Of a stretch of DNA of 64,000 bases, positions 33,710 to 46,365 are shown piece after piece. Below the pieces are notes generated by a model, which saw only the letters and a program-made list of their open reading frames with translations, was not told the origin of the DNA and made no database searches. The stretch is taken from the NCBI GenBank assembly GCA_946406115.1, contig OX291551.1:11470001-11534000 (forward strand). The letters are read 5' to 3'. The first letter of the stretch is position 1; every line of letters begins with the position of its first letter. Source of the DNA: Apoda limacodes. Its lineage: Eukaryota; Arthropoda; Insecta; Lepidoptera; Limacodidae. The position numbers and the translations under genes are program-made.

Positions 33710-36400
33710 ATTATGTTATATTGCTATTCAGCACCCACAACACTGCGCCTGATTCAGTTTATCTGGACAAAGGTGTCTTTATATGAGTGTGTCCTATACG
33801 TCGTAAATTACCAGCTTTAAAGTCATAATTAGTAAAATAAAAGACCTAGGAGAAGGAAAAAGACTTTAGGTTTTTAAATGGTTTTATTGTGGTTTTTTTT
33901 TTGTAAAAACTGTATTACAACCACGAGATATACAAATAATGTAAATCCTAAAGTAAAGCAATAAATAATTTAATTACAATTAGGTCAAAGTAGGTAAAAT
34001 TACCTATTAGAATTGTAAAATTTATTCCGTGTGCCATAATTTTGCGACAGCAATAACAAACAAAGGTATAATTGCAGTTTATCATTTAGCAGGCATTTTA
34101 TTAATTTTGTTATTTTGGTGGTGGTATGGAGAAGGTTCGGAACACTTAATGCGCCAGGCCAACTCATAGTCCGCCGGTATTTTCTGACTTTAGTAGTTGC
34201 GCCTCTGTATGAAGGTGATGGCATACCTAAACAAGTTAAGTTTGCAAGAATTAAATTAATTTTGTTACAGTCATGAGAGTACACTTTTTGACGTGAAAAA
34301 AATATATGTTATAGTTTGAACTTTAATTAAGTAAATTTGCTATTATAATAATTTGCCTATTAAAACAGTTGAAAAAAAATATTCTGACATTCTATTTTTG
34401 GGCTTTTATTTCATTAAATATATATTAATATGATCAACTGAATTTGCTAATTTCATAGTTAATAAAAAAACCCGAGAAAAGCGGAATTATCAACGTGCGG
34501 TCACGTGCTAGCGCCTATCGTACTTGGGTCTGTGTCTCTTTGTATGCTTTAATAGTGAAATATGTCGTTATACACTAGTCGAAACAGCACGGTTTTTGTT
34601 AGGGTACACCATAGCCTTAATGAGATAGAGATTTTATTCCTTACTATAGGTAGCTATGCAACATTGATACAAAATTTAATATTAAACTTTTTACACCGAG
34701 AGATCTAGATCTCAGAATAATCTGTGTTATCCATAAATTACGCCTACATTCTACAATAAATCATTGTTTGTGGTATTGCTCCTTTCCCGCCGACTAAAAG
34801 TTAGGTACGCACAATGAGAAATAAAAATAAAAATTAATATGTTCTTAGATTTTAGAAATTCGTTTTCTACGAAGAGTAAATTAAGAATATCAAATGGCGG
34901 CGCTGGTGGGCTGTAAGAGGGGCCTTAAATAGGTCATAAAAGAAACACATGTACAAGGTTTTCTCGCAGTGTTGCCTGCTCGATTTGTCTTTTTCATTCC
35001 ATACAAAATTTAACATGGCGGCCTGCATACAAAGCGGTGGATTTCCTGTTCAAGCTTTCCTCTGTTATTTAGCCCTTGTATAAGTACATTTTAACACGTC
35101 CGGCTAAAAATGTCCAATACAAATATACAGGGGTCCGTAACTTAAAAAAAAATGACAGTATGTTTTAAGTTAATTGCGCATTGATGAATTACTCAGCCAG
35201 ACAGTTCATGTTTAAATATGTAAATGTATATCATATCCAAAAATGACAATACAATACATATCTAATTATTAATTCATTTCATTAATATTCAATTAATACA
35301 AACCTACTATACCATAAGCCAAGTAAAATCAATAGGTTTTATTTATCCAACATTATTGTAATTAAACATTTAAGACTAAGTTTGATTCGGTGCTATTAGT
35401 GCTAACTGCTAATCATAGACTTCGGAGTTCTCTATGGACTGCGCAAGAGGCTCGCAAAATTGGCCACACTTTAGAAAGAGACAAAGTGAAACTGTGGTCT
35501 CTTCTCTATATATTCACGTCCTCCATTTTATTTGTTGATGTATATTTGAACAAGTTACAAAGAGACAAGAGACATTACAGTTTTGCTTTGTTAAAATTTT
35601 TGCAACCATTTTTTTTTCCCTGAAAAATTTCCTGTCTATTTACCTATGTCTATGATGCTAATGAATATCCAATTCTTTTCTTTCTAATTGATATTAAGTC
35701 ACGAGATAAGCAGGCAGGCGAAAATTTTAATTTTACGGAACCATTTTTAACCGACTTAAAAAGGAGGAGGTTCTCAATTAGGATGTTTGTATTTTTTATG
35801 TATGTTCGTTTAAACAATTTTGGTAAAGAACCCTAACAAACGCATCTTACGTCATTTGTCGGTTTCAGCTGCCTCGCTTTTTACCTTATTTCGATTGCAT
35901 CAACAATTTTCGTGTTACATCGGCACTTGCAACTTCATTTGAAGTTATGGTTGTTTTGTCTCTATAAGAACCGAAGAATTCCTAACAAACCGTGTAGTGT
36001 TCCGTTTTACGCAATTGCCATTGCTTTGTAAAGAAGACGTAAACAAAGTTTACTACCTACCTGTTTGCACAGTTCTTTATGATTTAAATCTTTTGTGAAA
36101 AACAATTGTTTGCATTTATTATGAAGCGCGTCACGGCGAAAGATAATAATACCGTAGCCAATGATGTTGTATGTATCAAAAGAGGTAGATAGTACTAGCA
36201 CGCAACAACTGAATCAGCGAAATTAAGACAATTGTCGTAATTTGATTTAGTCACATGTCGCTTTCTAAATAAAACTATCTCCTGTATGACACGTTCCGTA
36301 TTATCTATTGCATTCGTTGTTAAATCCTATGTATATGCTAAGGTTAGTACGTGTAAATAGCGGATCAAATTTAGATTTCGAGCAATATAAAGGTACCGTA
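33710..36400. other. gene-free stretch after the 33.6-kb exon
   Basis: AT-rich. At 35745-35810 a dispersed repeat block (ACCGACTTAAAAAGGAGGAG then GTTCTCAATTAGG) is one I recall from lepidopteran genomes. The open frame at 34000-34284 (minus) has no family features. Confidence 0.45.
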
Positions 36401-36409
36401 TCTTTTCTT

Positions 36410-36560
36410 CAATATCGTTGACCGTAGCCTATGGACGCTTGCAACACCAGTGGCATTGTTCGTGCATGGCCGACCCTTTAAAAATCGACCTTGACAGGGA
36501 GAGCTCATTCCACAACCCATAGTTCGCAGGAGGAAGTTCCTCTGAAACCCACACAGTATA
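36410..36560 (-). mobile_element. 3' tail of a jockey-like LINE, short fragment
   Basis: Same blocks as 9455-9740: CCTATGGACGCTTGCAACAC, GGCCGACCCTTTAAAAAT, GAGCTCATTCCACAACCC. Heavily deleted. Confidence 0.7.
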
Positions 36561-37095
36561 TTTATTATGAAGTAATAATACTAAAGTGGTCACTCAACCA
36601 GCGCCTCTATCTGACCCAACTAATGTAGGCCCAACCTGCCTTGCAGAACTCTACTGTTGACTGTACACAGAGATAACCGATAATTTCTAATTTTTTCTGT
36701 CGCTTTACTGCTATATACAGCTGTCTTTAAAATTTTACTGTTAAATATGTTAAACGACTCATTTTGTGACAGCTGCTATAAAGACGTGGTTGTGCCACGA
36801 TCTGTAGCTTGAAATATTCACTTTGTTTAGTCCTATATGTAACGTCTATTTATATAATAAGCAGGTGTAGTTTACATTAAGTGATGTTTACATCATTGGA
36901 ATTCACATTCATAATAATTTACAGCTACCGCACACCAGATGCTTGAGTAGCGCGATTTAGTAAGTAAGTATATACCTAGTAATAGGTAGTAACTAATATT
37001 AATTTCATCGGGTGGCAATAGTCACGGAAGCCCTTACAGCAGCTCGTTGTTGACCTTCGCGAATCAGTTACAATGCAATCGCGCTTCATTCGCCT

Positions 37096-37205
37096 TTGAC
37101 AAGTGTAAGTTGCTGGTGTTCAGTGGCGATGTTGCTGCTTGGTAGAATGCAGGAGTGTAAGTTGCTGGTGTGCAGTGTTAGTGCAGCTTGGTAAAGTCCA
37201 GGGAG
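37096..37205. repeat. 54-bp tandem duplication
   Basis: AGTGTAAGTTGCTGGTGT begins near 37099 and 37153. The following CAGTG and TGCAGCTTGGTA / TGCTGCTTGGTA blocks also repeat. Two diverged units. Confidence 0.65.
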
Positions 37206-37292
37206 TGGCAATAGGGGAAAATAAAATTCCCCTGTCTGGTGCTAAAACCTAGCTAGCCCAGCTTTAATTTCACTTCATACTCCCTTGCTCCC

Positions 37293-37545
37293 TCGCAGCC
37301 TAGTTGGTAGTGTGGCCAGCTGCTGTGCAGAGGGTGTGGGTTCGATTTCCGCACTGGACAAACATTTATGTCATAATATAAACATTTGTGTTTGGGTCTG
37401 GGTGTATTTACGTATGATATGTATGTATTTACAAAAAAAACCAAGGAATATTTATGTATTTCTATCCGTTGTCTGGTACCCATAACACAAGCTTTGCTTA
37501 CTTTGGGGCTGGACGGCGCTGTGTGTAATGTCCAAAAAAAATTTT
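37293..37545 (+). mobile_element. tRNA-derived SINE
   Basis: Internal Pol III promoter: box A GCAGCCTAGTTGGTAG at about 37306 and box B GGGTTCGATTTCC near 37339. An AT-rich body and end blocks TGTCTGGTACCCATAACACA, GGGGCTGGACGGCGCTG and TGTAATGTCC follow, then an A/T run. The best preserved SINE of its family in the window; the copy at 6116 is older. Confidence 0.8.
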
Positions 37546-38139
37546 TTTTTTTATACTGGTTTTTTTTTAACTCTGTGTCAGATAATTAAAAAAAAGAGGT
37601 AATTATAGCACTAGAAAGCATGTTAAATCTTTTATGTAGCTATAGATAGGGTGCACATAATTTAGGCTGGAAGCACCACGAGCGAATCATGGCGCTCGTG
37701 TAGAACGTTCTTAGTTTACGCCTGTCGTATTAGTATTAAATTAAAATTCTCAAAAAAACGTGAATTGCAGAAAACCATAAGTATACTAAGTACTTATATT
37801 TATAAAGAGGCGTCGGTTTGATCTTTTAGGTGCGTTTTGTTCACTTCTTCAATGCGTTTAATGTCATAATCCAGCTAAGTTAAAAACACATAAATTCTGT
37901 ATGACACACTACAAATCTTGGCTCACTTTCTTTAGTTGGATTATCGACATTAAGCGCATAATGTACATTATGTCGGCTAATTGCAATCAGGGGATTCAGA
38001 AAAGCCACGTTTTGAGAACGCACGATTTGAAATAGAATCTTGTTAGCCTAAGAAGAACACTGTTAACCATATGAGTATGTTTCCAACTAGCCGGTTTTTG
38101 GCTGCCTGCTTCCAGTGCCTTCCTGCAGCTTTGTCCAGG

Positions 38140-38250
38140 TCGTCTATACATTTTTTAGTAGCATATTTGTTTCTTAGTAGGGGGTTATCTCTACGATGCG
38201 TCTAACAATTCGTGGTTGTCACTAGAGAACCTTTCTTCCCCATCGTTTTT
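38140..38250 (-). mobile_element. RTE-like LINE C-terminal fragment
   Basis: GTCCAGGTCGTCT and CTACGATGCGTCTAACAATT with CACTAGAGAACCTTTCTTCC parallel the 7920-8010 part of the larger minus-strand RTE-like copy. Confidence 0.55.
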
Positions 38251-39163
38251 TAGTTTGGCGAGCGGAGTGTCGTGGCCTACCCTTTCCTATTTCACCAAAC
38301 TGTTAATTTATTTAACAAATTGAAAATCTTACTCGTATCTTAAATCAAAAAGCCTAAGTATTTTATAAACGACGCGTAATAAACAAATCACACGGTACCA
38401 AAGCATTGCGGAATATAAGATAATCAAACTTATGACTACCTATTGAAAACCTCATTGGTATGATTAAAAATATTTTTACTAAGTTCCAATCATTTTGTAT
38501 TCTTCTTAATTAGAACTCCCACGTTTTCAAATCATCCGTTACTAAATCGGACTCCAGCGTGATTCTAATTAGAAGTTTATGCCTTTATTACGATTCGACT
38601 GTTACTATTTTATGCTAGCCTAGTGGGCCGAAGAAAGCATACCGGTTGCGTGTCAGTATGACTACTTTATTCACTGTACAGTGGTAATTAGTTACTAAAT
38701 ACATGTTCACTTTCTCTGATTTATTTCCCAGCCGTTGGTTCTAAATGTTTTATGATTCACAAATATGTGCGATTCATAAAAACCATGAATATTAAATGCA
38801 TACTTTGTTTGAAAACATTTGAGAACTTATGAAGATGTATTATAGTATTGTTTGTCTTAGATTTGGAAATAATGTTCAAACGGTAAGCTGAAGTATTTAA
38901 ATGTGGATTTACTATTTCTACCTGACTTTTAGTTATAAACAATAATCCACTAACCTATTCCTAAATTCTCGGTATAACCTTGACAAATGAGTCGTAGATC
39001 ATACCATATCATACTTATTACAACTTTACTTTGGGACTAAATAAATACCCTTACTAAAATCGCTCACAATGCCCCTAAAAGCGCAATATCAGGTGAAGTT
39101 CAATCTTCATTCTATCATCTGGCTGCCAACTATATCAATACTGTAACAAAAGAGTTAAATAAT

Positions 39164-39250
39164 CCATGTTCCTTAAGAAAAGTTGTTTAGTATGAGTAGC
39201 AGAATTATCTCCTGCTACTCATACTAAACAACTTTTCTTAAGGAACATGG
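39164..39250. repeat. perfect 39-bp inverted repeat (hairpin)
   Basis: The arms 39164-39202 and 39212-39250 are perfectly complementary over 39 bases with a 9-base loop (AATTATCTC). The outer end is CCATGTTCCTTAAG and the inner end GAGTAGCAG. The lack of any mismatch in an otherwise diverged region implies recent origin or selection for pairing. Confidence 0.95.
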
Positions 39251-39382
39251 GCCCAAATCTTGAAAAAAATTTTTAAGTCTCATTCAAGGTGCCGGTACAC
39301 TTGGATAGGTACGATCCTATTTTAAGATAAAATCAGTTTCTAATATTTTTTTTAAGTGATGATCAACTGCTGTGCTATTCAG

Positions 39383-39564
39383 TTCGCTAGTGGCTAATCC
39401 TCATCCTCACAACACTAGCGATGCGGTACAACTACTACCATATGTCGTTAGAAAGAATCTAAACGGATTTCTAAATAGTAACCCGCATTTCCGTGACGTC
39501 ACGCTGACTTGCATACCATTTCCACTTCACTGCATGCAACTGTTGCTCGAACACGTTAATATAG
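39383..39564 (+). CDS. candidate exon, unknown protein
   Basis: Acceptor TGTGCTATTCAG, donor ATAG|GTATCA. One base, 60 open codons, one base. The peptide begins SLVANPHPHNTSDAVQLLPY and ends HCMQLLLEHVNI. Entry and exit phases (2 in, 1 out) are the same as for the 50615 exon, so it could substitute for it after the 33639 exon. GC is higher than the flanks. No family recognised and the donor is only moderate; may be chance. Confidence 0.25.
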
Positions 39565-39699
39565 GTATCAGTCAGACAGTGGAAGGTGTATGGAGATTCT
39601 TATCATTAATACTTAGTAGGTTTTCAAAAGTTCAAATGCCACGGAGTAAAAAAAAGTCATAGAAGTGCGAGTCGGACTTGCGCCGTGGGTTCCATTCCG

Positions 39700-41445
39700 T
39701 CATTTACGTTGTTTACGAACACAAACAGAAATAAAAAGTGTGCCTCTCAGCGGTTACCCGTCCAATGACTGACCAAGCAAGCCCGACTTTGCTTAACTTT
39801 TAAAGGGCCCCCAACGCGCATATACATTTGCTTTATGGGCGTTAAGCTGAAATCGACAATATAAAAATTATATTACAATTATTTCCTAGCTTTATAGTTA
39901 CTTAACATTTCATGAAATAAAATAATAATTAAAAATAGAAAAACGAGAGGTTTGGCCGTTATTTTTTTGAAGCGATGTTCTAACAGATATCTTAAGACAA
40001 ATACAGTAACTAACTAGTTTAAAATTGTAGAAAGCCATGTTATTATTTCCAAGTCTGAAACTCGTAATAGGACAGTGGAATCGATTTTAAAAACGAGCAG
40101 AAAACTGTAATACTTCAATAAACAAATGTGTAATTTTTTCTCTTAATAATCTAGTCTATTTTCGCTAGATGGCGCTGATATGATAATTTAAGATGGTAAT
40201 GGCTCAAGCCCGTCTCACACATTGCCGGTTTGTATTATTTGTTGTTATACTTCTAAAGTATCTATCTCATTAAGTATCAAGCTCACACTATAATCACTGC
40301 AACTTTGAAGCTTTTAAGTATTACTATTTTTACGATATAGCCAAAACATCGAAATTTTTAGTTTGTGGACCACCTTAAACTTTTGCGATATTTATAGCGA
40401 TATTTCATTACTTCTGTTTAGAACACTTTTCTAAAGCTTAAATTATATTCAGTATCTTGTCATTAATCTACTTTTCTCAAACACGCTACGATATGCGACC
40501 ATTATCTTGCCCTTTAAGCTTCTGTGGGATAAATCGTACTTGTAGTACAGTATCAGAGAGCGACCCGCAATATTTTATCCGTCCGCTCGAGCGATCAAAT
40601 ATAAAATTTAATAATGAAACGAACTTATATGGGGGGCGAGCGCACCCGACTACCCTATGTCGTCACATATGGCGAGTTGGGCCATTTTGTCGAGGCGCCA
40701 CTTTGTCGGATTATCGAAGGCGATGACTACAGTATGAATAAAATGTACTTTTAGTCTGTGCTTATTAATTCACTCAGTTAAAAAAAAAAGAATTTAGTAA
40801 TATTTTTGAATTTCAAATAGAATGTTGTAGATATTTTCTGAAAGTGAAATACAAACGGTAAATATTAATAATAATTACTGACCGAGTGGTTTGTTGCAGA
40901 CACATTTAATTTAATTAGTCTATTTCAGAATTGTTTTTAGACTTTATTTCGCAATTTCAGTTATATAACGGTTTGTTTATGCGCTCAAAATTTAAGTTTA
41001 GGATAAAAATCGATATATTTTTTTAATCGATTTTCGGATTAATTTATCTTATGCACACCTCTATTTCTTAGCTGAGTACGTGAATATCGAAACCTGACCG
41101 GTTACAAATCCGGCATGATCTCAGAATGGTGGGTGGTAAGCTTGGGGTACTGAACCCTAAACGGAATTATGGTAATGTAGTTAATTTCCTTTAAAGCAAC
41201 TCTTCTCCAATTTGGGTTTGATTAGATGATTGGCTAATTTGCATGAAATTACCGTTTTGTAAATGCTCTGGCTACTGTGGAGTTTAACTCTATTTGCTGT
41301 ACCTAAGTATATCATCTAACGGCCTTTTTTTCAAGGCCGTCAGTAAATAGGCACCCAATTCAATTCTGTAATAAGATATTTGTAGTAACCGGGTACTTAT
41401 AATCTACGTTGCTTAAACGTCACGATGAAGCAAAGTAATTAGAAA
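39700..41445. other. AT-rich gene-free stretch
   Basis: No gene recognised. A GC-rich patch at 40480-40735 has an open frame without known motifs. Confidence 0.45.
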
Positions 41446-41449
41446 TAAG

Positions 41450-42460
41450 TTTTTTTTTTTTTATGACACTAAGGTGGCAAACCAGCTTACGGTCTGCCTG
41501 ATGGTAAGCAGTCACCGTTGCCTATGGACGCTTGCAAAACCAGGGGTATCACTCGCGCGTTGCAGAACCTTCAGAAATCTAATAACTTCTTTCTTGAAGA
41601 ACCCATACTGTAGTTTTTGTTGAAAACCTTGGCAGATAGCTTATTCCACTACCCAAGCATATGCTTCTTCAGAACTCCCCAAACTTAAGGGCTCGACAAG
41701 GCAAGTTTGGACTCGTCGACAATTCTCACAGCCCGTCGTTGAACCGAGTCATAAGGGCAAAGCTGGTATCCGAGTGCACCCGCCCAGAGATGGTAGCAGT
41801 ACTTCATATGGTCCCGAACTTGCGACTTGTAAAGCAGCAACCTTTGCCCCTACGTGAAGTACTGCTTCGCTCTGTTGAGTTGGTACACCAAGTTTTTGGA
41901 CGCCAGCTTGAACACCAAGGATCCCAATGCTTTTATAAAGTGTTCTGGAATTGTGGGACCACAGTGAATGGGGTTTTCTTAGTGATGAACGCGCAGACTT
42001 GTGTCTTTGTTGGGTTGAATCGGACCAAGCCTTAAAGACGGTCGCTGACCAGGTCGTGATTTGTGTGTGTGTGTGTGTTAACCAGTACTCCATATAGGGC
42101 CGCACTTGCGACTTGTAAAGCAGCAACCTTTGCCCCGACGTGGAGTACTGTTTAGTTCTGTTGAGTACGCCAAGTTTTTTGGACGCCAGCTTCACCATGT
42201 CTTGCAGATGATCTCGGAACTGAACATCCCCCGAGATGTCAACACCAAGAATCCCAATGCTCTTGGAGATGGAGAGGGGAGTGTTCTGGAATTGTGGGAC
42301 CACATTGAATGGGGTTTTCTTAGCGGTGAACGTGCAGACTTGTGTCTTTGTAGGGTTGAATCGGACAAAGTTTTCCCGTCCCCAGTCAGAGACCTCGGAG
42401 AGAGTGGTCCCGATTTGCGACAGAAGTTCTTTACTAAGTGATTTTTGTTGACGTAATTTA
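41450..42460 (-). mobile_element. jockey-like LINE 3' part with internal tandem duplication
   Basis: A T-run at about 41452-41462 is the poly(A) tail of a minus-strand copy. Above it come the usual tail and ORF2 C-terminal blocks. In the long open frame the peptide has VSDWGRENFVRFNPTKTQVC, SIGILGVDISGDVQFRDHL and QRLLLYKSQVRPYMEY, the region after the reverse transcriptase. The coding block is present twice: 42085-42370, and again with about 55 bases missing at 41799-42029. A (GT)n tract lies between the two. The element is 5'-truncated near 42460. Confidence 0.85.
42061..42078. repeat. (GT)n microsatellite at a duplication junction
   Basis: About nine GT units sit exactly between the two duplicated blocks of the LINE copy. 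Confidence 0.9.
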
Positions 42461-42959
42461 CCTGAGATTTGACAAATGCAATTATGTGCAGTCGATATTA
42501 AATAGTAAATCAACATTGGTCCCTTCATACAATACTTCAACTTTACTCCACGCAACTCGTGTAAGTCAATTATAACGTAGTCTCTAATTGTATTTGCAAT
42601 GTTTATATTGTTTACAATACTAGACACGAAATCGTCATTAGTGTTCTATTTCTAGGTAATAGATATCGCAACTGCAAATAAAATAAACGTCACTTTTCCA
42701 TTGCTGATATAATCCAGTCTGATTTAAAAGTAACCGAGCGACATAAAGTTCGCATCGTAGAAGGCTTCTTAGACATATCCAACTTAAAACCGATATAATG
42801 TAGATTCGATAGATTTGTCCGTTTGACGTATATTGTTAATCGATAGGGGCGTATGTAGTTACGCCTATTACAATTTTAATTTGTACCTACGCCTTTCAAA
42901 TTTGTAGCGCTTGTAATAGATTTACCAAATCTTTTTTTTATTTATTTCAAACTAGATAT

Positions 42960-43180
42960 TGTCAGCGCCTTCTCTCGCCATAAATTCGGTTATTGGCGTG
43001 GAATTTCTACATCAACTCCTTAATTATACTAAATCAAGTTCGCTATAGATGTACGAGTAGCTATAGTTCGTTAAGGCTCGGTTATAGTTATTCCCGCGGG
43101 AATATTATGTGTGTCGAGTTTCATTCCGATCCATCCAGTGGTTGAACACACATCCAAACTTTCACATTAAAAAAATTAAA
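42960..43180 (-). mobile_element. Helitron-like element, degraded
   Basis: Plus-strand order is reversed relative to the model copy: GGTTATTGGCGTGGAATTTC, TAGTTCGTTAAGGCTCGGTT, TTATTCCCGCGGGAAT, ATCCATCCAGTGGTTGAACA, TCCAAACTTTCACATT. Confidence 0.6.
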
Positions 43181-43504
43181 GCTAATAAGTGTAGAGCTTA
43201 GAGAATATATTCTAATATTTTTTATGCTGTAATTATTATTAGGTTTAACAATCGCTTGTGTTACTCAACGATTACAAAACAGTATGATAATGATAATATC
43301 GCTGCTTCCAACTGACCTGTGCATTTATGCCGATAGTATCGGATGTCATCCAGTGAATTCACTACCAAGATGATCTTTTACTTTTAAGTCAATCAGAGAA
43401 GAAACAAGATTTAATCGAATCTCACTCAGCGCTAAGATCATTTTAAAAACAATTACTTAGAGTAGGTATTGTTGCTTTGTATTGTTACATTATACATTTC
43501 ACCT

Positions 43505-43660
43505 ACCTGCTTTTGGCAGCGGCTCCGCACCTGTAAATTGGCGTGGGATTCTCATGGCAACTCCTTGATTATACAAAATAAGTTTGTTTTAGCAAAGTAT
43601 AGCTGCAGCCCAGTTGTTGAAGCGTGATTGAGTAACAAACAACCATAAATCCAAACTTTT
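43505..43660 (-). mobile_element. Helitron-like element, internally deleted
   Basis: GCAGCGGCTCCGCACC, TTGGCGTGGGATTCTC, GTTGAAGCGTGATTGAGTAA, then TCCAAACTTTTAC. Adjacent to the next copy. Confidence 0.55.
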
Positions 43661-43699
43661 ACTTTTTTAATATTAACTGGATAGCTTGTAATTAATAAA

Positions 43700-43996
43700 C
43701 ATTGCCGGCGGCTCCACCCGCCCTAAATATGGTTATCGGCGTCTGATTCTAACGTCAACTCCTGAATTATTGGAACTAATGAAGTTTGCTGTAGCGAGCT
43801 ATAGTTCGTTTAATATCGGTTATAGTTATTCTCACGGGAACTTTTGAATTTTTCGGGATAAAAACTATCATATGTCCTTCCCCGGGACTCAAACTATCTC
43901 CATACCAAATTTCATTTAAATCGGTTTAGCGGTTTAAGCGTGAAAAGGTAACAGACACACAGACAGAGTTACTTTCACATTTATAATATTAGTATG
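43700..43996 (-). mobile_element. Helitron-like non-autonomous element
   Basis: GCCGGCGGCTCCACCCGCCC at one end and ACATTTATAATATTAGTATG at the other, with all middle blocks in order, including CCTTCCCCGGGACTCAAACT and TTTAAGCGTGAAAAGG. One of the more complete copies. Confidence 0.7.
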
Positions 43997-44261
43997 GATT
44001 TCTTTAATAAAACTTTTATGAACTAAATTATAAAATATGTAATTAACGTAACATATGGTCGTAATTTCAATCAATTTTACTATCAAAAGAAAGATATAAA
44101 ATAATATTTATTTATCTATTTTTATTTTGTCCCTTATCCTCATAGTATGTAAGTACCTACTTAAGATTGCAAAAATGGACCGGACCTAATCTCGTTTAAA
44201 ATAAATAAACATTTTATTATATTACTTAATTTTACTAGATATATATTGTACAAGCTTTTAT

Positions 44262-44465
44262 ATAGTTTCACCTGTCCCGTGTCTGTAATCAAATCTTGTA
44301 AATTTGACCCACTTCCCGGTTTTCGATGGAGTCGAAATTTTGCATACGCATGTAAATTGGATGACAATGCAATATAATAATGCCATAGAGCTTATCTAAA
44401 AGATCTGGAAGGTGGCCATAGGATCTCTGTAACAAAACGACGGTACCCTTCGGTTTTTTTCTGCT
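44262..44465. repeat. dispersed lepidopteran repeat (GTCGAAATTTTGCATACGCA type)
   Basis: Blocks TCGAAATTTTGCATACGCAT, AATTGGATGACAATGCAATA, GAAGGTGGCCATAGGATCTC and AACAAAACGACGGTACCCTT occur in an order I recall from other moth and butterfly genomes. No ORF. Confidence 0.5.
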
Positions 44466-44469
44466 CGAG

Positions 44470-46360
44470 ATTTTCTCTTTAGTCGAAATGGGAAAAAAAA
44501 ATTAACTCGCCTCGAGAACTCAAAAAATCAATTCCGTGCGCTAGGCAACTAAGAAAATAGTATTGAAAGTTATTTATGATTTGTTTAATCGAAAGACTGT
44601 GATGTTATTAACATAATAGTTTATAAATAAAAAAGGCGTTTTTTGTAGTATAAGTTGGTAGCATCATGTTTGTTGTAAATTCTCAAGCAGAAACCCTACA
44701 TAGAACACACACAAGTGATACCATAGTTCAATTAAATATCGGTTTTTTACGACTTGGGAAATCTAACATGTGTGCACAGGGGCAATAGCGGTCATAGGAA
44801 CATAGAAATGTCGTTTTTCGATTTTTATATAGCCTTCCAAGCAATCTGCATCCTAGCCATTTTGTCGAATAATAACGTTTATATTCCCCAATATTTTTCT
44901 TCTCATTATTATTATGGATCAATGCAAATTTTGTAAGTAAATAAAAAAGTAATCTTTACAGTCTGTGGCTAAAAAAACTTTTTGACTTTTGTGTACATTT
45001 GGGAACTGGTAGGAACGCAGTAAATATAAAAAAAGTTAAGTACTATTCTACTTTTTACTTTTCATATAGACCAGTCGAGTATAGTTTGCTTAATTTATTG
45101 TTTGTTGTTGATTTGTTAATAAGTGCAGATAATGGTAACTAGAAAAATACCATTTGATTTAATTAATGTAGATGACATTAATTTAGTTTTTAATTAATTA
45201 CCATTAAATAATTTAGCCTAAACTGTAACAAAGCAAAAATTTGAGAATAATATCATGTTTAGTTAAGAAGCGTGCCTCCAAAAATAAAAAAGGTCGGAAA
45301 ACCAGAAACCACAAAGTACTCTGGTCTTGAACGATAACCAGGGTATGATGAAAGATAAGAACACAAATTGGGGATCGAACCCAAATACATGTTAAATCAC
45401 TATATAAATTAATAATTAAACCTGAGCAAATCCAGTTTTTGACCAACGGGGTGTGGTGCCTTTGAAAAAAAATCTATTCTTAGAAAAGGTTTCCTATAAA
45501 TTTCCATTTAATCGTATTAGATTTGTAGAGATAAAAGTTAAACGCGGCATTAAGGCTGTACATCCCTAAAAACGTACAAATCGTTGAAGGTTGAAGAGCA
45601 TAGTAAAAGGCTTACAAACAAATAATATGAAATAGGTATGGAACAAATAAATTTCATTGTAATTTTATGCGTATGACATTGTGTATTGATTTTATTTTTA
45701 TTATATGCACAGCGTTAGTTATTTCTAGCTTTTTTTCTATACTTGAGTGTACCTTAGAATAACTGGCTTAGTAAGTGCGTTGTATATATTGATGTTGATT
45801 AGCCAGGCTGTACGGTATCTTCATCTAAGCAAGTACTAGATTAGGTATATATATGCATCTTGTCGATAGCAATGAATATAGGTGTGGCATTGACGGGGCT
45901 TGTCGAAGTGTGGTTTTGCGGTGTGGTGTTACTGGTTAGGATGTTCTCGCGACAAAAAAGCAGCGACTAGAGGCATAGTACAAAGAGAAGAGTAGGTAAT
46001 CCCCGTAAAAAATACGTGACGCAGCTTGTATGTGTGTCCTGCATGTGACAAGTATTTTATGCTGCGAATAACATAACGAAAGTAAAACGTAAATAAGGAT
46101 AGTAAGTGATCTTCATAAAAGCCGTCACATAAGTACGCACCCCGTACCTACGTTAACTTCCACACATAGATCTTACTGCACTCACAGGTTTGCTTGTCTC
46201 TTCTAGAGTAGGACGCAGTAGAGACACAAAATACAGCGGTGCTTGAATGCGAGACAAATGTCAAATCTAGTCCGGGCCCCGCCCTACTAGCCTGTAACGA
46301 GATTCGTTGGTCGAGAGTTCTCTTTGCCTACTCTTGTCCTCTGCTAATAGCTGATTCTGC
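44470..46360. other. gene-free stretch
   Basis: AT-rich to about 45850. A box-B-like GGGTTCGATCCCC occurs on the minus strand near 45375, perhaps an old SINE. From 45880 GC rises, and 46270-46300 holds CCGGGCCCCGCCC, possibly a promoter-proximal patch for the next candidate exon. Confidence 0.35.
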
Positions 46361-46365
46361 CAAGG

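Noticed and set aside
34000..34284. 94-codon minus-strand frame
   Set aside because: Irregular composition and no supporting context.
36925..36968. Possible 40-base exon between TTTACAG and GTAAGT
   Set aside because: All three frames contain stops.
40457..40726. 89-codon plus-strand frame in a GC-rich patch
   Set aside because: No recognisable family, and no start or splice features that set it apart.
45360..45385. Minus-strand GGGTTCGATCCCC as part of a tRNA gene
   Set aside because: No box A or cloverleaf around it; more likely a SINE remnant.
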